The notes below the pieces were generated by a model. It was not told the DNA's origin, did no database searches, and saw nothing but the letters and a program-made list of their open reading frames with translations. The position numbers and the translations under genes are program-made. A stretch of 64,000 nt of DNA from Leptobrachium leishanense (taxonomy: Eukaryota > Chordata > Amphibia > Anura > Megophryidae), in contig CM019064.1 of NCBI GenBank assembly GCA_009667805.1, positions 268,813,662-268,877,661 of the forward strand, read 5' to 3'. Each line of letters starts with the position of its first letter. Within the stretch, counting starts at the first letter, position 1. This document shows, one piece after another, positions 33,217 to 45,188 of this stretch.

Positions 33217-35080
33217 GTACTGTATATATTTTTGATCATGTGTCTCATTAAAGCAAACTTGTTTTAACCACAATTCCGAGTCCTGTCTCACTTTTGTTGG
33301 GGGACGCTATAATTGCCCTTAAATTTTACCCTTCCTTAAGCTTCAGCTCAGGACTGGAGAAAGCCTGGAAGATAGCTCGTGGATGAACGGATGTCCTGCA
33401 AGGTAGTAACTTTAGGAGATATACCCATTCGGGGTGCTGAGATCCCTTACAAATGTATTTTATTATATGGGGTTAAAAACCTAGCAGAAAATGTGATCAG
33501 TGCAACACGCTCAACAATACGTTCTGTTGAAACAGATATGCAGTTTGGTGCACTGACTTTATCTCGGGGATGGCTAGCATGAAACAATGGGTAAAATTCC
33601 TTTCTGCAAGGGGTATTCACTAATCACCATTATTTACTGATTTTGTAATCACGTTAAACTTTGGAGAGCCAACAACAGCAGGTGAGATTTTATGAATGAA
33701 ACGTTGCATGCTGTTGTTTGTATTTCCCTCTCTGGATCAACAAAGTTTATTAGAATTGTCACAACAATGATGTTGACTGTTGTTTGCAGCAATGGTAAAC
33801 AACAGCGTATGTGCATAACCCTCTATCTCCTACTGGCCCGATTCCCAAGCACAAATTGTGTCAGCATTAAATTAAGGAAGTCCAATAACCAAAATATTAG
33901 ATTTTGCAGTTTGAAAAAAAAAGGACAGTAAAAATATTACGAGCTGCAAGTCATTTACTTTAGATATATGTACCAAGGGACATAGTATTACTAAGAAATA
34001 GGAAAATAAATATACCCGTTATGAATGAAATGGATTCTAAGATCTTAAGGCTCATGTCAGGGGAAAAATTGACAGTTTGTCAGGGGGGAAATTGGAGAGA
34101 TTTGCGAATGTGTGAGAACTGTGGCTAAATATTAAATCCAATTCCATATTGCATTATAGAACACAAATTATATAATTTAAATGCTGATCCATTCAAGCAA
34201 TAAGCTTTAGCTTAAAATATGGGGAATCCCAAGGGTCTACTAAATTCTAAATGTGTTTGAAACATTGTGGAAAATGTCACTTTGTAACCCATCTATCTGT
34301 TATGCTTTACTGCTTTTCTAACATAAGACTAAAATGCCACAATTTATAATTAAATCTACACCTACTTTGTCAGGATATGTGTTGTATATCATATTTTCTA
34401 GGGTTTTTTCCTTGGTCTTCCTTTTTAATTTCATCAACATAAAAAAGGTAATAAAAGTGTTTGAGCATCTTGCATTTCACATTAATGCTCCAATGCACAT
34501 ATAGAAAGCATAAAGTGTGTCTACTACTTCTTATACATGGTGTTATTTTTACCATTTTTCAAAGTGTGTGTACATGCATATAGATAGATAAAAGGGTACT
34601 TTGATGTTTTAAAATACATTATTTACTGTTTCTGACACAAACTGATAAAACAGTTTGTCTTGAAATGTTGACAAATAAAAGGACACACAACTAATTAAAC
34701 ATCAAAACAAGGAATGGACAGCAGAGAAATCTTGTAGACAGCAGAAAACCAATGGTGGATCTAGTATGTAAAGTGGCTGGTGGCTCTAGAGCAGGTGCAT
34801 TACCCAGTTAACCAAAGACAGCAAAATTAAAGGGTAAGTAAGACAACAATCCCATCCCATTAACTAACTATACCTCCCAGACAAAGAGTAATCAGCAAAT
34901 CAGTGGTTCAATTAAAGTTTATGAACCAAAGCAATAATAGTTTTCTGATGAACCAATAATCAGCAACAGTTTTGGCTCGAGCACATGTCTTTTTTGAATT
35001 CTTCCACCACTTAAACATTAAAAGGTTTACGGCAGAATCGTTACTTCCTGCAAACAAAACCCCTTTGCCCTAGAATCTCA
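33217..35080. other. Unannotated intergenic sequence
   Basis: AT-rich; no gene, RNA or repeat with clear ends recognised. Confidence 0.4.
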
Positions 35081-35560
35081 AATACTATTTATGACATCAA
35101 TATAAACCACCCCGCTGTATATTACCCTGGAGTTATTCTTGACTCTGTTCTCTATTTCACCTCCCACATTCTATATACATTTTCTATAACCCAATACAAT
35201 TACCAGCTCAACTCTTTCTCCACCTAACACCAGATGCAACCATGTTATTGGTTCATCCCATTATCTCACCAGACTCTCTCCACTTTTACTCCCCATAAAT
35301 TCCTTACCCTAGTCAATAAATGTTAGGCACCACTATGGTTCAGCTACCTAGAAATCCGTTCAATGGAGAAGTCTCAAAGTCTTGACCTTTATTTTCAAAG
35401 GGCTCTAAAATCACCTTAAACCAAAGGGCGCACCTCAGTTGATCCTCTCTAAACTCAGAATACTTCTGAATCCACCCTCTTTATTATTCCAATGATTTAC
35501 TCAGTCAGGACGTTCTCACATGCCAGACTAAGGTTTCATTAGTGCAGTCTATATTCTATT
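35081..35560 (+). mobile_element. Degenerate LINE reverse-transcriptase tail, plus strand
   Basis: Around 35128-35215 one frame reads P-G-V-I-L-D-S-V-L-Y-F-T-S-H-I then Y-Q-L-N-S, the L-G-V-x-L-D-S-x-L-x-F-x-x-H-I signature of CR1/L2 reverse transcriptase thumbs. This is followed by a stop. Further downstream, 'ctcaccagactctctccacttt' resembles the next part of such elements. Heavily mutated. Confidence 0.55.
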
Positions 35561-35749
35561 TATTTTTACTACCTTCAAGGTACCCTATTCCAATCTTGCT
35601 GTCAAGTTGACGGCTGGAGCCATTGTACATGATGTACCAGTGATTAACTCGATGGCTGGAGTTCCTATTGTGACCTTGCTGCAAGCTTTGCTTTTGCAAA
35701 ATCATTTAACAAATTGAGGTTAACCCCTCGAAAATACCAAATTTACCTC

Positions 35750-36010
35750 TGATTCCACATTAAAGAGAGTAGCGCAATCCGCCGCTTGCTCTTGCTGTGC
35801 ACAGTGTAGGACTGGGAATAAATAGTTCCCACTGTCCTTCCATGGAACCTCCTTGGCTTCCGTGTGATCCTGCTCCGACAATCTCTCGGCCCAGTTGCAT
35901 TTCGTTCCCTGTAGGCCTAGGGACTCCAGGAGCCATTACAAGTGGCACTGCAAAATGTCTCTGCCAGTATCTGTTTGCATCTTCTCACTATTCCAACTTG
36001 AACCACTAAT
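35750..36010. repeat. Dispersed repeat fragment related to 51300-51460
   Basis: 'gcgcaatccgccgcttgctc' followed by 'actgggaataaatagttccca' parallels 'gcgcaatccactggttcttctc' and 'actgggaacaaatggtcccca' at 51340-51400. Related in style to the E elements. Ends not defined. Confidence 0.4.
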
Positions 36011-36013
36011 TTA

Positions 36014-36196
36014 CGGGGCTATTCAGAGAAAGGTGAAACTCTGGAGAACATTTGGAGAAGTAAAAATTCTAGGTCAAAACAGCCAATTTTGAAAGTGAGA
36101 TAAATGGGAGAATTTTTCTGATTTGGTTATTTTGACCTAGAATTTTCACTTCTCCAAAGGTTCTCCGGAGTTTCACCTTTCTCTGAATAACCCTGA
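36014..36196. mobile_element. Palindromic TA-MITE, copy 6
   Basis: CGGGGCTATTCAGAGAAAGG at the left and CTTTCTCTGAATAACCCTG at the right; TA on both sides (36012-36013, 36197-36198). Confidence 0.85.
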
Positions 36197-36198
36197 TA

Positions 36199-36584
36199 GT
36201 GACTGGATCAGAATACATCTGGTAAAAGGGGACCGATAAAGGATATTGGCTCGCAATAATTTTTTTCCTTTGCCAGCTCCCCTTACAGGTAACTTCTAGG
36301 TAACATTTGAGAAGGGGCCCAAGGTTACTTTTACCTAGTGCTGAATTACAAGCCCGCTGTAAACCTACTACACCCATTAAAGTAAATGGCTTTCCTAAGC
36401 TCCAGAGGTGTAATGTAGAAAGGAGTAGACATAATACTGTCATGTTTCTACCATTCTGCCTCAGAAAAAGTACAGGAAATACAGCCTGGTCTGCAACAAT
36501 GACTCCTGTCTGCCATAATAGCATGATTGGTACAGAAGAAATATGTGGTTGTTCATGTAACTGAGGTTAGATGATTTATATATA
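36199..36584. other. Unannotated spacer between two MITE copies
   Basis: Nothing recognised. Confidence 0.4.
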
Positions 36585-36767
36585 TGGGGGTTATTCAGAG
36601 AGAGGTGAAAACCAAAAGAATTGGCAGGAGAAGAGACCAATCTACACCAAATAGCCGATTTGGAAAGTGAGAAAAATGGGAGAATTTTTCTGGTTTGGCT
36701 ATTTTGATCTCGAATTTTCACTTCTCCAGTCATTCTCCTGGTTTTCACCTCTCTCTGAATAACCCTG
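36585..36767. mobile_element. Palindromic TA-MITE, copy 7
   Basis: TGGGGGTTATTCAGAGAGAGG at the left and CTCTCTCTGAATAACCCTG at the right, in TA-rich flanks. Confidence 0.82.
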
Positions 36768-36979
36768 TATGTGTTTGTATTGAAATGTATGCCTGCTTGT
36801 AAGATTTTTTAAATGTGTTGCTTAGCGTGTGTTTGTTTAAATGAACATTTGGCATATTTAAAGAGGCAGCATCTAGCACCTCACTTTCTATATCAGACAA
36901 CACGGTACCTGACTTCTATTTCTTAGCATTACTCTTCGAAAAGTAGTTGAAGTGGTAGAGTGAGCTGCTCAATGTATTG

Positions 36980-37163
36980 CAGTGGTCCCCAACCCTGGTC
37001 CTCAGGGCCCACTAACAGGCCAGATTTTGCAGATCACCTTGGGGAAATGCAGACTGAATCCTGCAATCACTGAGCAGCAAATCATAACACCTGTGCTGAG
37101 CTTCACATATCCTGCAAACCTGGCCTGTTAGTGGGCCCTGAGGGCCTGGGTTGGGGACCACTG
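36980..37163. mobile_element. hAT-type short MITE, copy 3, with 8-bp duplication
   Basis: CAGTGGTCCCCAACCCTGG at the left and GGTTGGGGACCACTG at the right. Perfect 8-bp duplication ATGTATTG at 36972-36979 and 37164-37171. Confidence 0.92.
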
Positions 37164-37190
37164 ATGTATTGCACCCAACATTCTCTAACT

Positions 37191-37374
37191 CAGTGGTTCC
37201 CAACCGCGGTCCTCAAGTACCTCCAACAGGCCAGGTTTTGAGTATCACCTTGGGGAAATGCAGACTGAATCCTGTAATCACTGAGCAGCAAATCATATCA
37301 CCTGTGCTGTGCTTCAGATATCCTGCAAACCTGACCTGTTAGGGGTACTTGAGGAATGCGGTTGGGAACCACTG
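37191..37374. mobile_element. hAT-type short MITE, copy 4, with 8-bp duplication
   Basis: CAGTGGTTCCCAACCGCGG at the left and GCGGTTGGGAACCACTG at the right. Perfect 8-bp duplication CTCTAACT at 37183-37190 and 37375-37382. It lies only 27 bp from copy 3 but has its own duplication, so it is an independent insertion. Confidence 0.92.
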
Positions 37375-37382
37375 CTCTAACT

Positions 37383-38309
37383 AATTAGCTGGTTCTGAGT
37401 TTTCGTGTTGGAAACCTTCCTAAGCTGAATCTAAAGACTTACTTTGTGCCTTTATCATGTATATATAAAGTTCTAAGAAATCACAGTGGGAATACTTGAG
37501 ACAATCATATTCAGTACAAAGGAAATAAAAATATAGAAATATTCTGTTTACATAACCAAGAAAACTCTCATTCACATATGAAAACAGATACAGAGGTGAA
37601 TAGCGAAATATGTAAAGTTGTTTTTGAGATAGGATAGAATCCTCATTACAATATGTATTATTCCTGCAAAGTAGCTTTCATAAGATTTAAAGCCAGCTTT
37701 GTTTCAGTTCTCATAAGTATTCAGCCAATTTTATTAAACATTAATTCATGAACAACTTTCACCTATCTTATCATTCTGTTTATATTATTCTTGTCTCCAG
37801 ACTAATAATCACTAGTACATAGAGTTTCACAGATACTTCTTAACTTTTTTTTTACAAGATACTGGATAAGTATTTACATTAACTCAGCAAATAAGTTTAA
37901 ATAAATATAAGCTTAGAATTGTTCTTTGTGTTACAGAAATAATAGTTTGCATATAAAGTAAAACATATAAACACAATACATGGTGGGGCATAAGATTTTG
38001 TATAGTGCGTGGTCTTCTTCAGGAGATATCTGCTATAGGAGACCCCGCCCAATAAATTTTACTATATAATGTATACTGAAAACATTAGCCATACATTGTA
38101 ATGCAAACTTGTTTCCCAGTGCTGGAGCATGGAAATAAGATTTGTCTGGCGCACAAACAAATCCTCAAACCACGTGAAGTTTAAACAGGAAATCCAAACA
38201 GAGCCCAGCATTTCATATTCTGTGTACAAACATGATTTGGACAGCATCTCGTCTATTTGTGTCATTTGTCTTTGTGGTTTGATTAAATAATCTGTAGCTT
38301 TCCATTTAA
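37383..38309. other. Unannotated intergenic sequence
   Basis: AT-rich, nothing recognised; ends at the TTAA flank of the next element. Confidence 0.4.
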
Positions 38310-39516
38310 CCCTTTCGCTGCTGAAGCATTTCACACCTCTGTCCTGAGGTCATTTTTACCGGTTTCGCTCATCATGTTTAATCGTGTTTTGAAACCTTAT
38401 TTTAATATATGACCCAGACATATTATATATCGTTTCCGGCAGACTCGGCAGATAATATGTCATTATTATATGTATACGTCATGTCCTGTCTGTATATTAT
38501 AACAAAAAATGCAATAAAATTAGAATTTTCAATAATTTACATTGTGTAAAGTGTTTTTTTTTCACATTGTAACATGCGAACATTTGCGGTTATATTTTCT
38601 ATGGGGTGCGCTTGTTAAAAAAATTAGAAATGGGGTCTCGTTACATTTTTTTTGGGGGGAAATTTCGCTATTTTTAACAAACGCACCGCATACAAAAATC
38701 GTTAGTGCAGCATCATTGTTCACATTATAATTGAAATGGGAACAATATTGCTGCATTAACAAAACAAAAAAAAACAAAAAACTTGTTTATTTTTTTTATA
38801 ATTTTTTAAATTTTTTTTAAAATTATTTTTATGTTTTTTTACATGATCAAGTATCATATCGTTGGAAAGGCCATGCTCTGGCCGATCCAACGATATCAAA
38901 CATTAACCCCTAGCTGCCACGGATCGGGAGATAGGAGGTTCATTGGAACCCCCTATCTCCACCATTGGTGGCAGCTAGGGGTTAACTCCAGGACTGGCGT
39001 CCTCGTGCTATGCACGATGACGCCAGTCCTCAGGGGGAGTTCCCGGAGGCTTGGCCGACATCCAAGATGTCGGCCAGCTCCGGGAGAGGATCACGATCCG
39101 GCGCTTTTCAGCGCCAAATCATGATCCGGCTCCCCAGGGGTTAAGGTCAGCCACTGTTTGGAAGGGCAGGCTGTGCCCTTCCAAACGGTGCCTGCCTTAA
39201 CTTTGTGCCCCCCGGCAATCGGGAGGGAGAGAGGTCTGAAGGACCTCCCCCCCTCCCTTTCAGGTGCCTGCTCCGCACACGCGGGGGGTGCCTGAATTAG
39301 ATGTCATCGCGCCGCCGCGATGACATCTAATGGCCCCGCCGGGGTCCCGGAGTGCCAGGCTGACATCCAAGATGTCAGCCCACACCGGGGGGGTCGCAGC
39401 AATCGGCTGGAATCCAGCCGATTGCTGCATCCTGTGCATAGACGCGCTCAGCGCGTCCATAGCACGGGAGAACCACTTGGCTGGATGCGCTGAGAGCGTC
39501 CATAGCAGCCAAGTGG
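38310..39516. mobile_element. TTAA-flanked element, family F copy 3 (best preserved, serial hairpins)
   Basis: TTAA at 38306-38309 and 39517-39520. The left end reads CCCTTTCGCTGCTGAAGC and the right end GCAGCCAAGTGG. The left half is AT-rich and shared with the other F copies. The right half (38857-39518) is a chain of about ten short perfect or near-perfect hairpins, listed separately. No transposase; the 97-aa and similar open frames here are by-products of GC-rich palindromes. Confidence 0.85.
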
Positions 39517-39518
39517 TT
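38857..39518. repeat. Serial hairpin array inside F copy 3
   Basis: Stems read by eye: 38857-38866/38886-38895 (10 bp); 38903-38920/38968-38985 (18 bp perfect) enclosing 38927-38941/38946-38960 (one mismatch in 15); 38990-39001/39019-39030 (12 bp); 39053-39062/39066-39075 (10 bp, loop CAA); 39100-39104/39111-39115; 39156-39168/39174-39186 (13 bp); 39296-39310/39317-39331 (15 bp); 39358-39367/39371-39380 (10 bp, loop CAA); 39396-39410/39414-39428 (15 bp, loop AAT); 39441-39447/39451-39457; 39471-39483/39506-39518 (13 bp). Copies 1 and 4 have hairpins in matching places with different stem bases. Confidence 0.85.
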
Positions 39519-39563
39519 AAACCAGGTTTTTTTTCTTTTAAATCCCTTAATAGTAATTACATA

Positions 39564-40379
39564 CAGGGGTTATTGAGAGAGCACCAAAATGTCGCCGACA
39601 TTTCGGTGCCCTTTTGTGCCCCGCACTTTGGGTCGATTCGGTGATTCTAGTTTGCCGACCCTGCGTTGTATTCAAGTACAACCACAGGGTCCCCGGAGTG
39701 CAGGGGAAACCTGCTGCAAACCTGACGAACACTCGCCGAACTCTCACCAAAATTCCTCCAGAAACCGCAGCAAAAACCACGCAAACACGGTGGAAAAAAG
39801 CTGACAAGCCAACGATCACAACGTAGAGCAGCTGCCGATAAAGCCGACATGCTGACTAACGGGGTTAAAAAAAAAAAAAACTGTCCGCTTGACAGTTTCA
39901 AATTTTAAACGCTGTTTGCAAAAAAACTACTGAACGAAAATGTCTGAAATTTACATATAAGATCCTATGAATGATAATAAAAAGGTCTGTTACAAAAAAA
40001 AGAAAAAACATCTATAAGAAAAGAGACTTTTTACTGCAGAATAAAATAATAAACTTTTTTTATATATTGACTTAAAACAAGAATATTTTTATTATTGAAG
40101 CCTATGGGGTTTGCCTGAATAAACCTGCCGAATGAAAACAGCAAGGCACTTCGTCAACTTTTCTCTGCTGATTGGTGTTCTCTGAATAGATGAACCATTG
40201 CTTTGCTCTAGGGGATTTCACTGCCATTGAACAGGCACCGTACGTGCAGGCAATTCGCCAAAACTTGGTGAACTGCCTGCTCTCTGAATAGCTGAATGGC
40301 CCCGAAATGTCACCGTACGCTGAATTTCAGTGTCCACTTACATTTCGGCGACATTTCAGACCTCTCTGAATAACCCCTT
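39564..40379. mobile_element. TA-flanked element, family C copy 2 (uninterrupted)
   Basis: CAGGGGTTATTGAGAGAGCACC at the left and CCTCTCTGAATAACCCC at the right, TA at 39562-39563 and 40380-40381. The left terminus holds a hairpin 'ccaaaatgtcgccgacatttcgg'. Collinear with 27869-29753 minus its three MITEs. No coding capacity. Confidence 0.8.
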
Positions 40380-40381
40380 TA

Positions 40382-40959
40382 GTTAAAATCATTTTACATC
40401 TGTCAGTAAGCCTTGACAGGCCTCAAATTCTTTTAACGCTCTCTATAGTTATGTGGGTTATGATGGGTTGTGCTGTACTGATGTTGCCCTATGTACCCTG
40501 TGTCATATAGCTGATGTGAGATTGGACATATCATCACAATATATCAATGTGCGTACTTACGCATATGCAGGACGCCAGCCAATTGATGCTGTCCTTGACC
40601 TACAGCATTTATAGCTAGAACTGGCTGGTGTTCACCGACCTATTGTGTTTTCTGTTCTCTGACCGTAGCACTTTCTTGAGGTTGTCATTTTTGACTTTCA
40701 GACCCGGCTTGACTTCATTGTTCCCTGACTCAGCTGAGTTTTCTTCTTCTGATTTACTCTGGTTTCCTGTGACGTCTGGCTCCATCTCTGACCATTCTAT
40801 GTTCTAGCCCTGGGTATGTCGCCTAAGCCATTCTTACTGATCATTACTGCATGACAGCAGTAAAACCTTAAACGACAAAAAAATCCTAACCATACACTTT
40901 TTCTAAAATATGCACTTTTCATGAGGTATGTCAAACTGGTGGACTGCCAAGATCCCTAA
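40382..40959. other. Unannotated intergenic sequence
   Basis: Nothing recognised. Confidence 0.4.
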
Positions 40960-41386
40960 GGCTAGGGTCAGACGAACGCATTTTCACGTTGTCTGTGAAA
41001 AAGTGCGTTCGAACGAGTGGACGCATTTTTTCACGGAGTACGCGATAGCGGTCATACTATGCGCATTTTTCGTCCGTGATTTTGTACGGATCATCAATAA
41101 AACACTTTGTGCATCTGGACGTTATGTAGGCTGGACATTAGTAGCGTCTGACATCTCCTAATCACGCACACACGCCGCTATGCGGCCGCAGCGCACTCTG
41201 TACAACCGTACTAGCGGTTTTACGTTCTCGAAAAAATGCGTTCATTTTCCACTTGCGTTGCGCAGCCGGACTTTCGTGCGACCGTACTTCGTATATTGGC
41301 TGTCATTGCCCGTCATTTGCTGCTAGTACGGCCGTGATTATGTGCGCCTGCACGCGCGTTCGCACTGCCTCAGTCTGACCCTAGCC
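40960..41386. mobile_element. CpG-rich PIF/Harbinger-like MITE, copy 6
   Basis: GGCTAGGGTCAGACGAACGC at the left and CAGTCTGACCCTAGCC at the right, with TAA at 40957-40959 and 41387-41389. Same orientation as copies 2 and 3. Confidence 0.88.
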
Positions 41387-41638
41387 TAAATGAGACAAAC
41401 ACCCTGCAAATCCGAATCTTTCAAAAGCTTAAAATCTGGAAACTGGCAGACCATTTCTCATGAAAGAGTTAAACATTACAATGCACTACACAATGTTAGA
41501 AGAAATCTTTCGTAGAGAAAATATGTGCTAATTTCTTGCTTTTTCTTAAGATAACAATATTTACTTGTTCCTGGGACTTTTGAAAAAAAGTGTAGTCCGA
41601 GACCGGAATGTTAATCCTCCCATGATCATGCAGTTTAA

Positions 41639-42103
41639 CCCCTTGAGTGCTGAACTCATTTTGACCGGTTTTGCTCATCATGTTTAAATGTGATTTGAAG
41701 TCATGCTTTATAGTATGACCCAGACAAATTATATATCCTTTTTTACGGCAGACTCAACAGATGCATAATATATCATTATTATTTGTATGCATCAGACTGT
41801 GACCTTTCCAGCGAGGCCTCTCTTTACTTTGTACCCCCCCCCCCCTGGCAATGGGGAGATAGAAGGGTCCAAAGTTCCCCCACCTCCGCTTCAGGCACTC
41901 CCCCTGCTCTGGCGAGGTGGAGGGCACCTGAAACTGACATCACAACCGGCACGGTGACGTCAGTGTACAGGGAGGGGTATGAATACATAGATCTGATTTC
42001 AAGGAAGTCAGATCTGTGTGGGAACCCGGATGGAGAGTTGAGTATAGGTCGGGAGGGGCTTGAACGCAAGGACCTACCGTGTATGTCCTTCACGCTCGTG
42101 GGG
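41639..42103. mobile_element. TTAA-flanked element, family F copy 4 (short)
   Basis: TTAA at 41635-41638 and 42104-42107. The left end CCCCTTGAGTGCTGAAC leads into the shared 'ttttgctcatcatgtttaaatgtgatttgaag' block, then jumps to the hairpin half. Two stems are clear: 41933-41943/41954-41964 (one mismatch) and 41990-42000/42004-42015 (loop AAG). Much of the middle seen in copies 1 and 3 is absent. Confidence 0.75.
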
Positions 42104-42107
42104 TTAA

Positions 42108-43020
42108 GCTAACAAAATATATTTCATTACATGTGTTAAGTGTTCTTTTGCTAATTGTTTATTATGTTTGAAACCGTGTATTCAACAACTCTATAGAAAT
42201 ATATAACGTAGACTGTGTTTGATTGGTTCACATATTAATCTATGAAAGACATAAGGATAAACACACTGCTTTTAGAAGAGTTGTGAGAAAACCACAAGTT
42301 GAGTCTGCCTCCTCTGTGTGATCTCTAGTCTCTTCCAAGGTGCCTGAGGGTGCAATAAAGCTCAGAGAGAGAAGGAGAAAGGCCACACAGGTGGAGAATA
42401 ATCGGTCTATCATCTTTTTTAAATTTGTCTGAATTAGCGTTATATTTTCCAAAGATGCTCTGACTATGCACATTCTAATTTACTTTCTAAAAAATAAACT
42501 TTAAATGTTAAGCAAGCCTTATGAGAACAAATAGGTATTTTGGGGATTTTAATGTACTATTTGAGTGATGTTTTTCTTTGCCACTCCTTAAATCTTTTTT
42601 CTGGTTTGATGCTACGGTATGTTAAGCTACTATAGTCTTCGGTCACCCACGTCTCCTCCTCCATCTCAGAAATGAAAACAGAATATCAACACTGTCAACA
42701 GCTTACAATATTGACATAGCCTCGCACAAATATGCAAAGCAACTAAAATTACTCAGGTCACGTTTCATTGCTCTAAAACCTTGTACTTGTGCTAGGGAAA
42801 ACACAACACAGAGTTTTAAATGGATATGATTTAAAGTGTAGACTTTTTTTGTCTCAGAGCCGTCTCCTTCATGGTCCAGAAAGTCGAAATAACCCAAACA
42901 ATTTTATACTTTTGAAGAAACACAGTTTTAAAGTTTTCAATTGTCTTCCTTTCTTATTTTAAGAAAAAATTACCATGCTACAATTGGCTATATACACGTG
43001 CATATGTACAGCTAAAATTA
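42108..43020. other. Unannotated intergenic sequence
   Basis: No gene or repeat recognised. Confidence 0.4.
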
Positions 43021-43922
43021 TCAGGGTTATTCAAAGAGATCCGAATTGCTTGAGAAAGGTAATCGAACGCTGAAAATCAGTGTTCGGTTACCTTTCCTGA
43101 CCATTCGGCTATTCAGAGAGCAGGCAATTCGCCAAATCCTGGCGAATTGCCTGCACATACGGTGCCTGTTCGGTGCCTGTTCGAGGGCAGTGAAATCCCC
43201 ATGAAAAAGCACTGCTTCGGCTATTCAGAGAACACAAACCAGCAGTGAAAGGTTCCCCTAATGCCCTGCCATTCGGTGGTTTAATTCGGCAAATTTATTC
43301 AGGAGAATCCCATAGGCTTCAATGTTAAAAATATTCCCGTTTTAATTCAATATCTAATAAACCATTCATTAAAAAATTCTGCAGCAAAAAGTCTCTTTAT
43401 TTATAGATTTTTTAGGATACTTTAATCATTTTTCAGATTTTTTTTTTTTTTTTTAAAAGTCAGATTTTTTTTGATTTTTTTTTTCAGTTTACTTATTTAT
43501 TTTGTAACAGCCCTCTTTATTATCATTCCCTGGACCTCCTGTGAAAATTTCAGACATTTTCGCTCAGTAGTTTCTTTGCAAACAGCGTTTCATTTTCCCA
43601 GATTCATACAAATGGTTTTGCTAATTTATTCACTGCCTCCTCTACAGTCACAGCTGCTTCGGCTTTGTGTGATTCGGCTCCTTTTCGGCTCCTGTTCGGC
43701 TTTTTCGAAGGTTAATCCAGATGTTTTTGCTCGTTTTCAGCGTGCATTCGGTTAGTTGTCGTCAGGTTTTCGGCAGCCTTTCCCTGCAATTCGGGGACCC
43801 TGTGCTGTTTGCTGAATACACCGCAGGGTCACCGAAATGCAATCGGCAAAAGGAACCGAATTGAAGAGAACGAAAAGTCACCGAACGTGCAGTGACTTTT
43901 CGAATCTCTTTGGATAACCCTG
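43021..43922. mobile_element. TA-flanked 0.9-kb element, family B copy 2
   Basis: TCAGGGTTATTCAAAGAGATCCGA at the left and CGAATCTCTTTGGATAACCCTG at the right; TA at 43019-43020 and 43923-43924. Nearly base-for-base the same as the nested copy at 7251-8158 through the whole length, apart from poly(T) length and scattered changes. Confidence 0.88.
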
Positions 43923-44268
43923 TATGTGTTTTATTTGTTGTTGTTTACTTGCATATGCAATGCACGTGAAACTAAAACGCGCTGTTCATGTTGAAAATAC
44001 ATTGGTATTCTAGAGAACACGCCACTATTCCAAGTGGAATGGTAACAATTACAGGAAGCTTGGGGACTATAGCCGGGCCTTGTTCAAGCATTAACAGGGA
44101 CACACTGTTGCTTCCCTCGCTGGTTTAAACACTACGTTATATGTTCCGTGCTACTGATATAAACTATGATCTGCTGGTAGAATTCTTAACTGCTTTGTAA
44201 CTAGTGGATATTCGTTTCTGAAATGGGTGTCTATGTTTTCAGCTGGATCACAGTTTATTCATTGTATA

Positions 44269-45006
44269 CTTGGGGCTCTATTACATTCCCAACGCAAATC
44301 TTAAAGCCTGTGCAAAAACGCATTGACGCGAGGAGCAAAACCCTTTGCGCTGAACGTCGTATTACAACGTCCGTGCAAAAAATGCGTGTTAACGTCTAAC
44401 GTGGGTGGACCTGCGCGAACCCTTTGCGAGCGTAATGTACTGCGCGCGTCCTATACTTATCATTGTGAGTGCAAATGCGTTTGTGCGCTGGTACGCGGAT
44501 GGTATTACAATCTATGCGCAAATTTTAACGGACAACTTTTGCGCGCATAATTTTAACGTCTTTGAAGAGCTGGTGTTAATGGCAAATCTGAACGTCCTGG
44601 CCGAAACCAAATACACTAGCCAAAAAAAAAATCCGCAGCAATGTATTGCAACACATTCTACACACACCCAAGCAATAAAATATAGAAGTTGTGCGTGTTT
44701 TTATTATTGCTGCAGCATATATACGCAGATTGATTTTGGCAGGCAAAAAAACTAACAGGAGACAATTGTGGTTCTTAATTTTGATTGGCTTAATCGCGTA
44801 AAAAAACAGTCCACACACCGATTTCTGCACGCAACGTTAATGCGCGTGCGTTTTTGTGCATCTTTTTTACACGTGTTATTTTTTGACAGATGAAAAAATG
44901 CGCACAGATTGTAATACCAGCGTTAATTTACACGCGTTAACGCTTCGCGCACAAACTAACGCGCTGCGCAAGCTTTTTTGCACAAAGAATGTAATAGAGC
45001 CCTTGG
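44269..45006. mobile_element. TA-flanked non-autonomous element, family E copy 3
   Basis: CTTGGGGCTCTATTACATTC at the left and GAATGTAATAGAGCCCTTGG at the right: a long inverted terminus. TA at 44267-44268 and 45007-45008. The interior is rich in 'aacgcgc/gcgcgtt', 'gtgcaaaaa(t)gcg' and 'ttaacg' words in both orientations. The open frames at 44323-44755 are CpG-rich by-products. Confidence 0.8.
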
Positions 45007-45188
45007 TATTTTACGGTTTCTCATCACTAGCTCTGGTCACATGACACTGGGCTGAGCCTTTTGGATGCACAACCTTGTTCCATCCTCATTTGTCTATTTT
45101 AGCGATCCTGCCCACATGTCTGGTATCTTGAAAAAAGTCCTCTGGGGGATTGAAGCGTCGATTTTGCACTACCACAAAAAAAAACATA

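Noticed and set aside
44323..44830. Open frames in CpG-rich sequence (75-116 aa)
   Set aside because: Entirely inside a non-autonomous TA-flanked element with symmetric word content.
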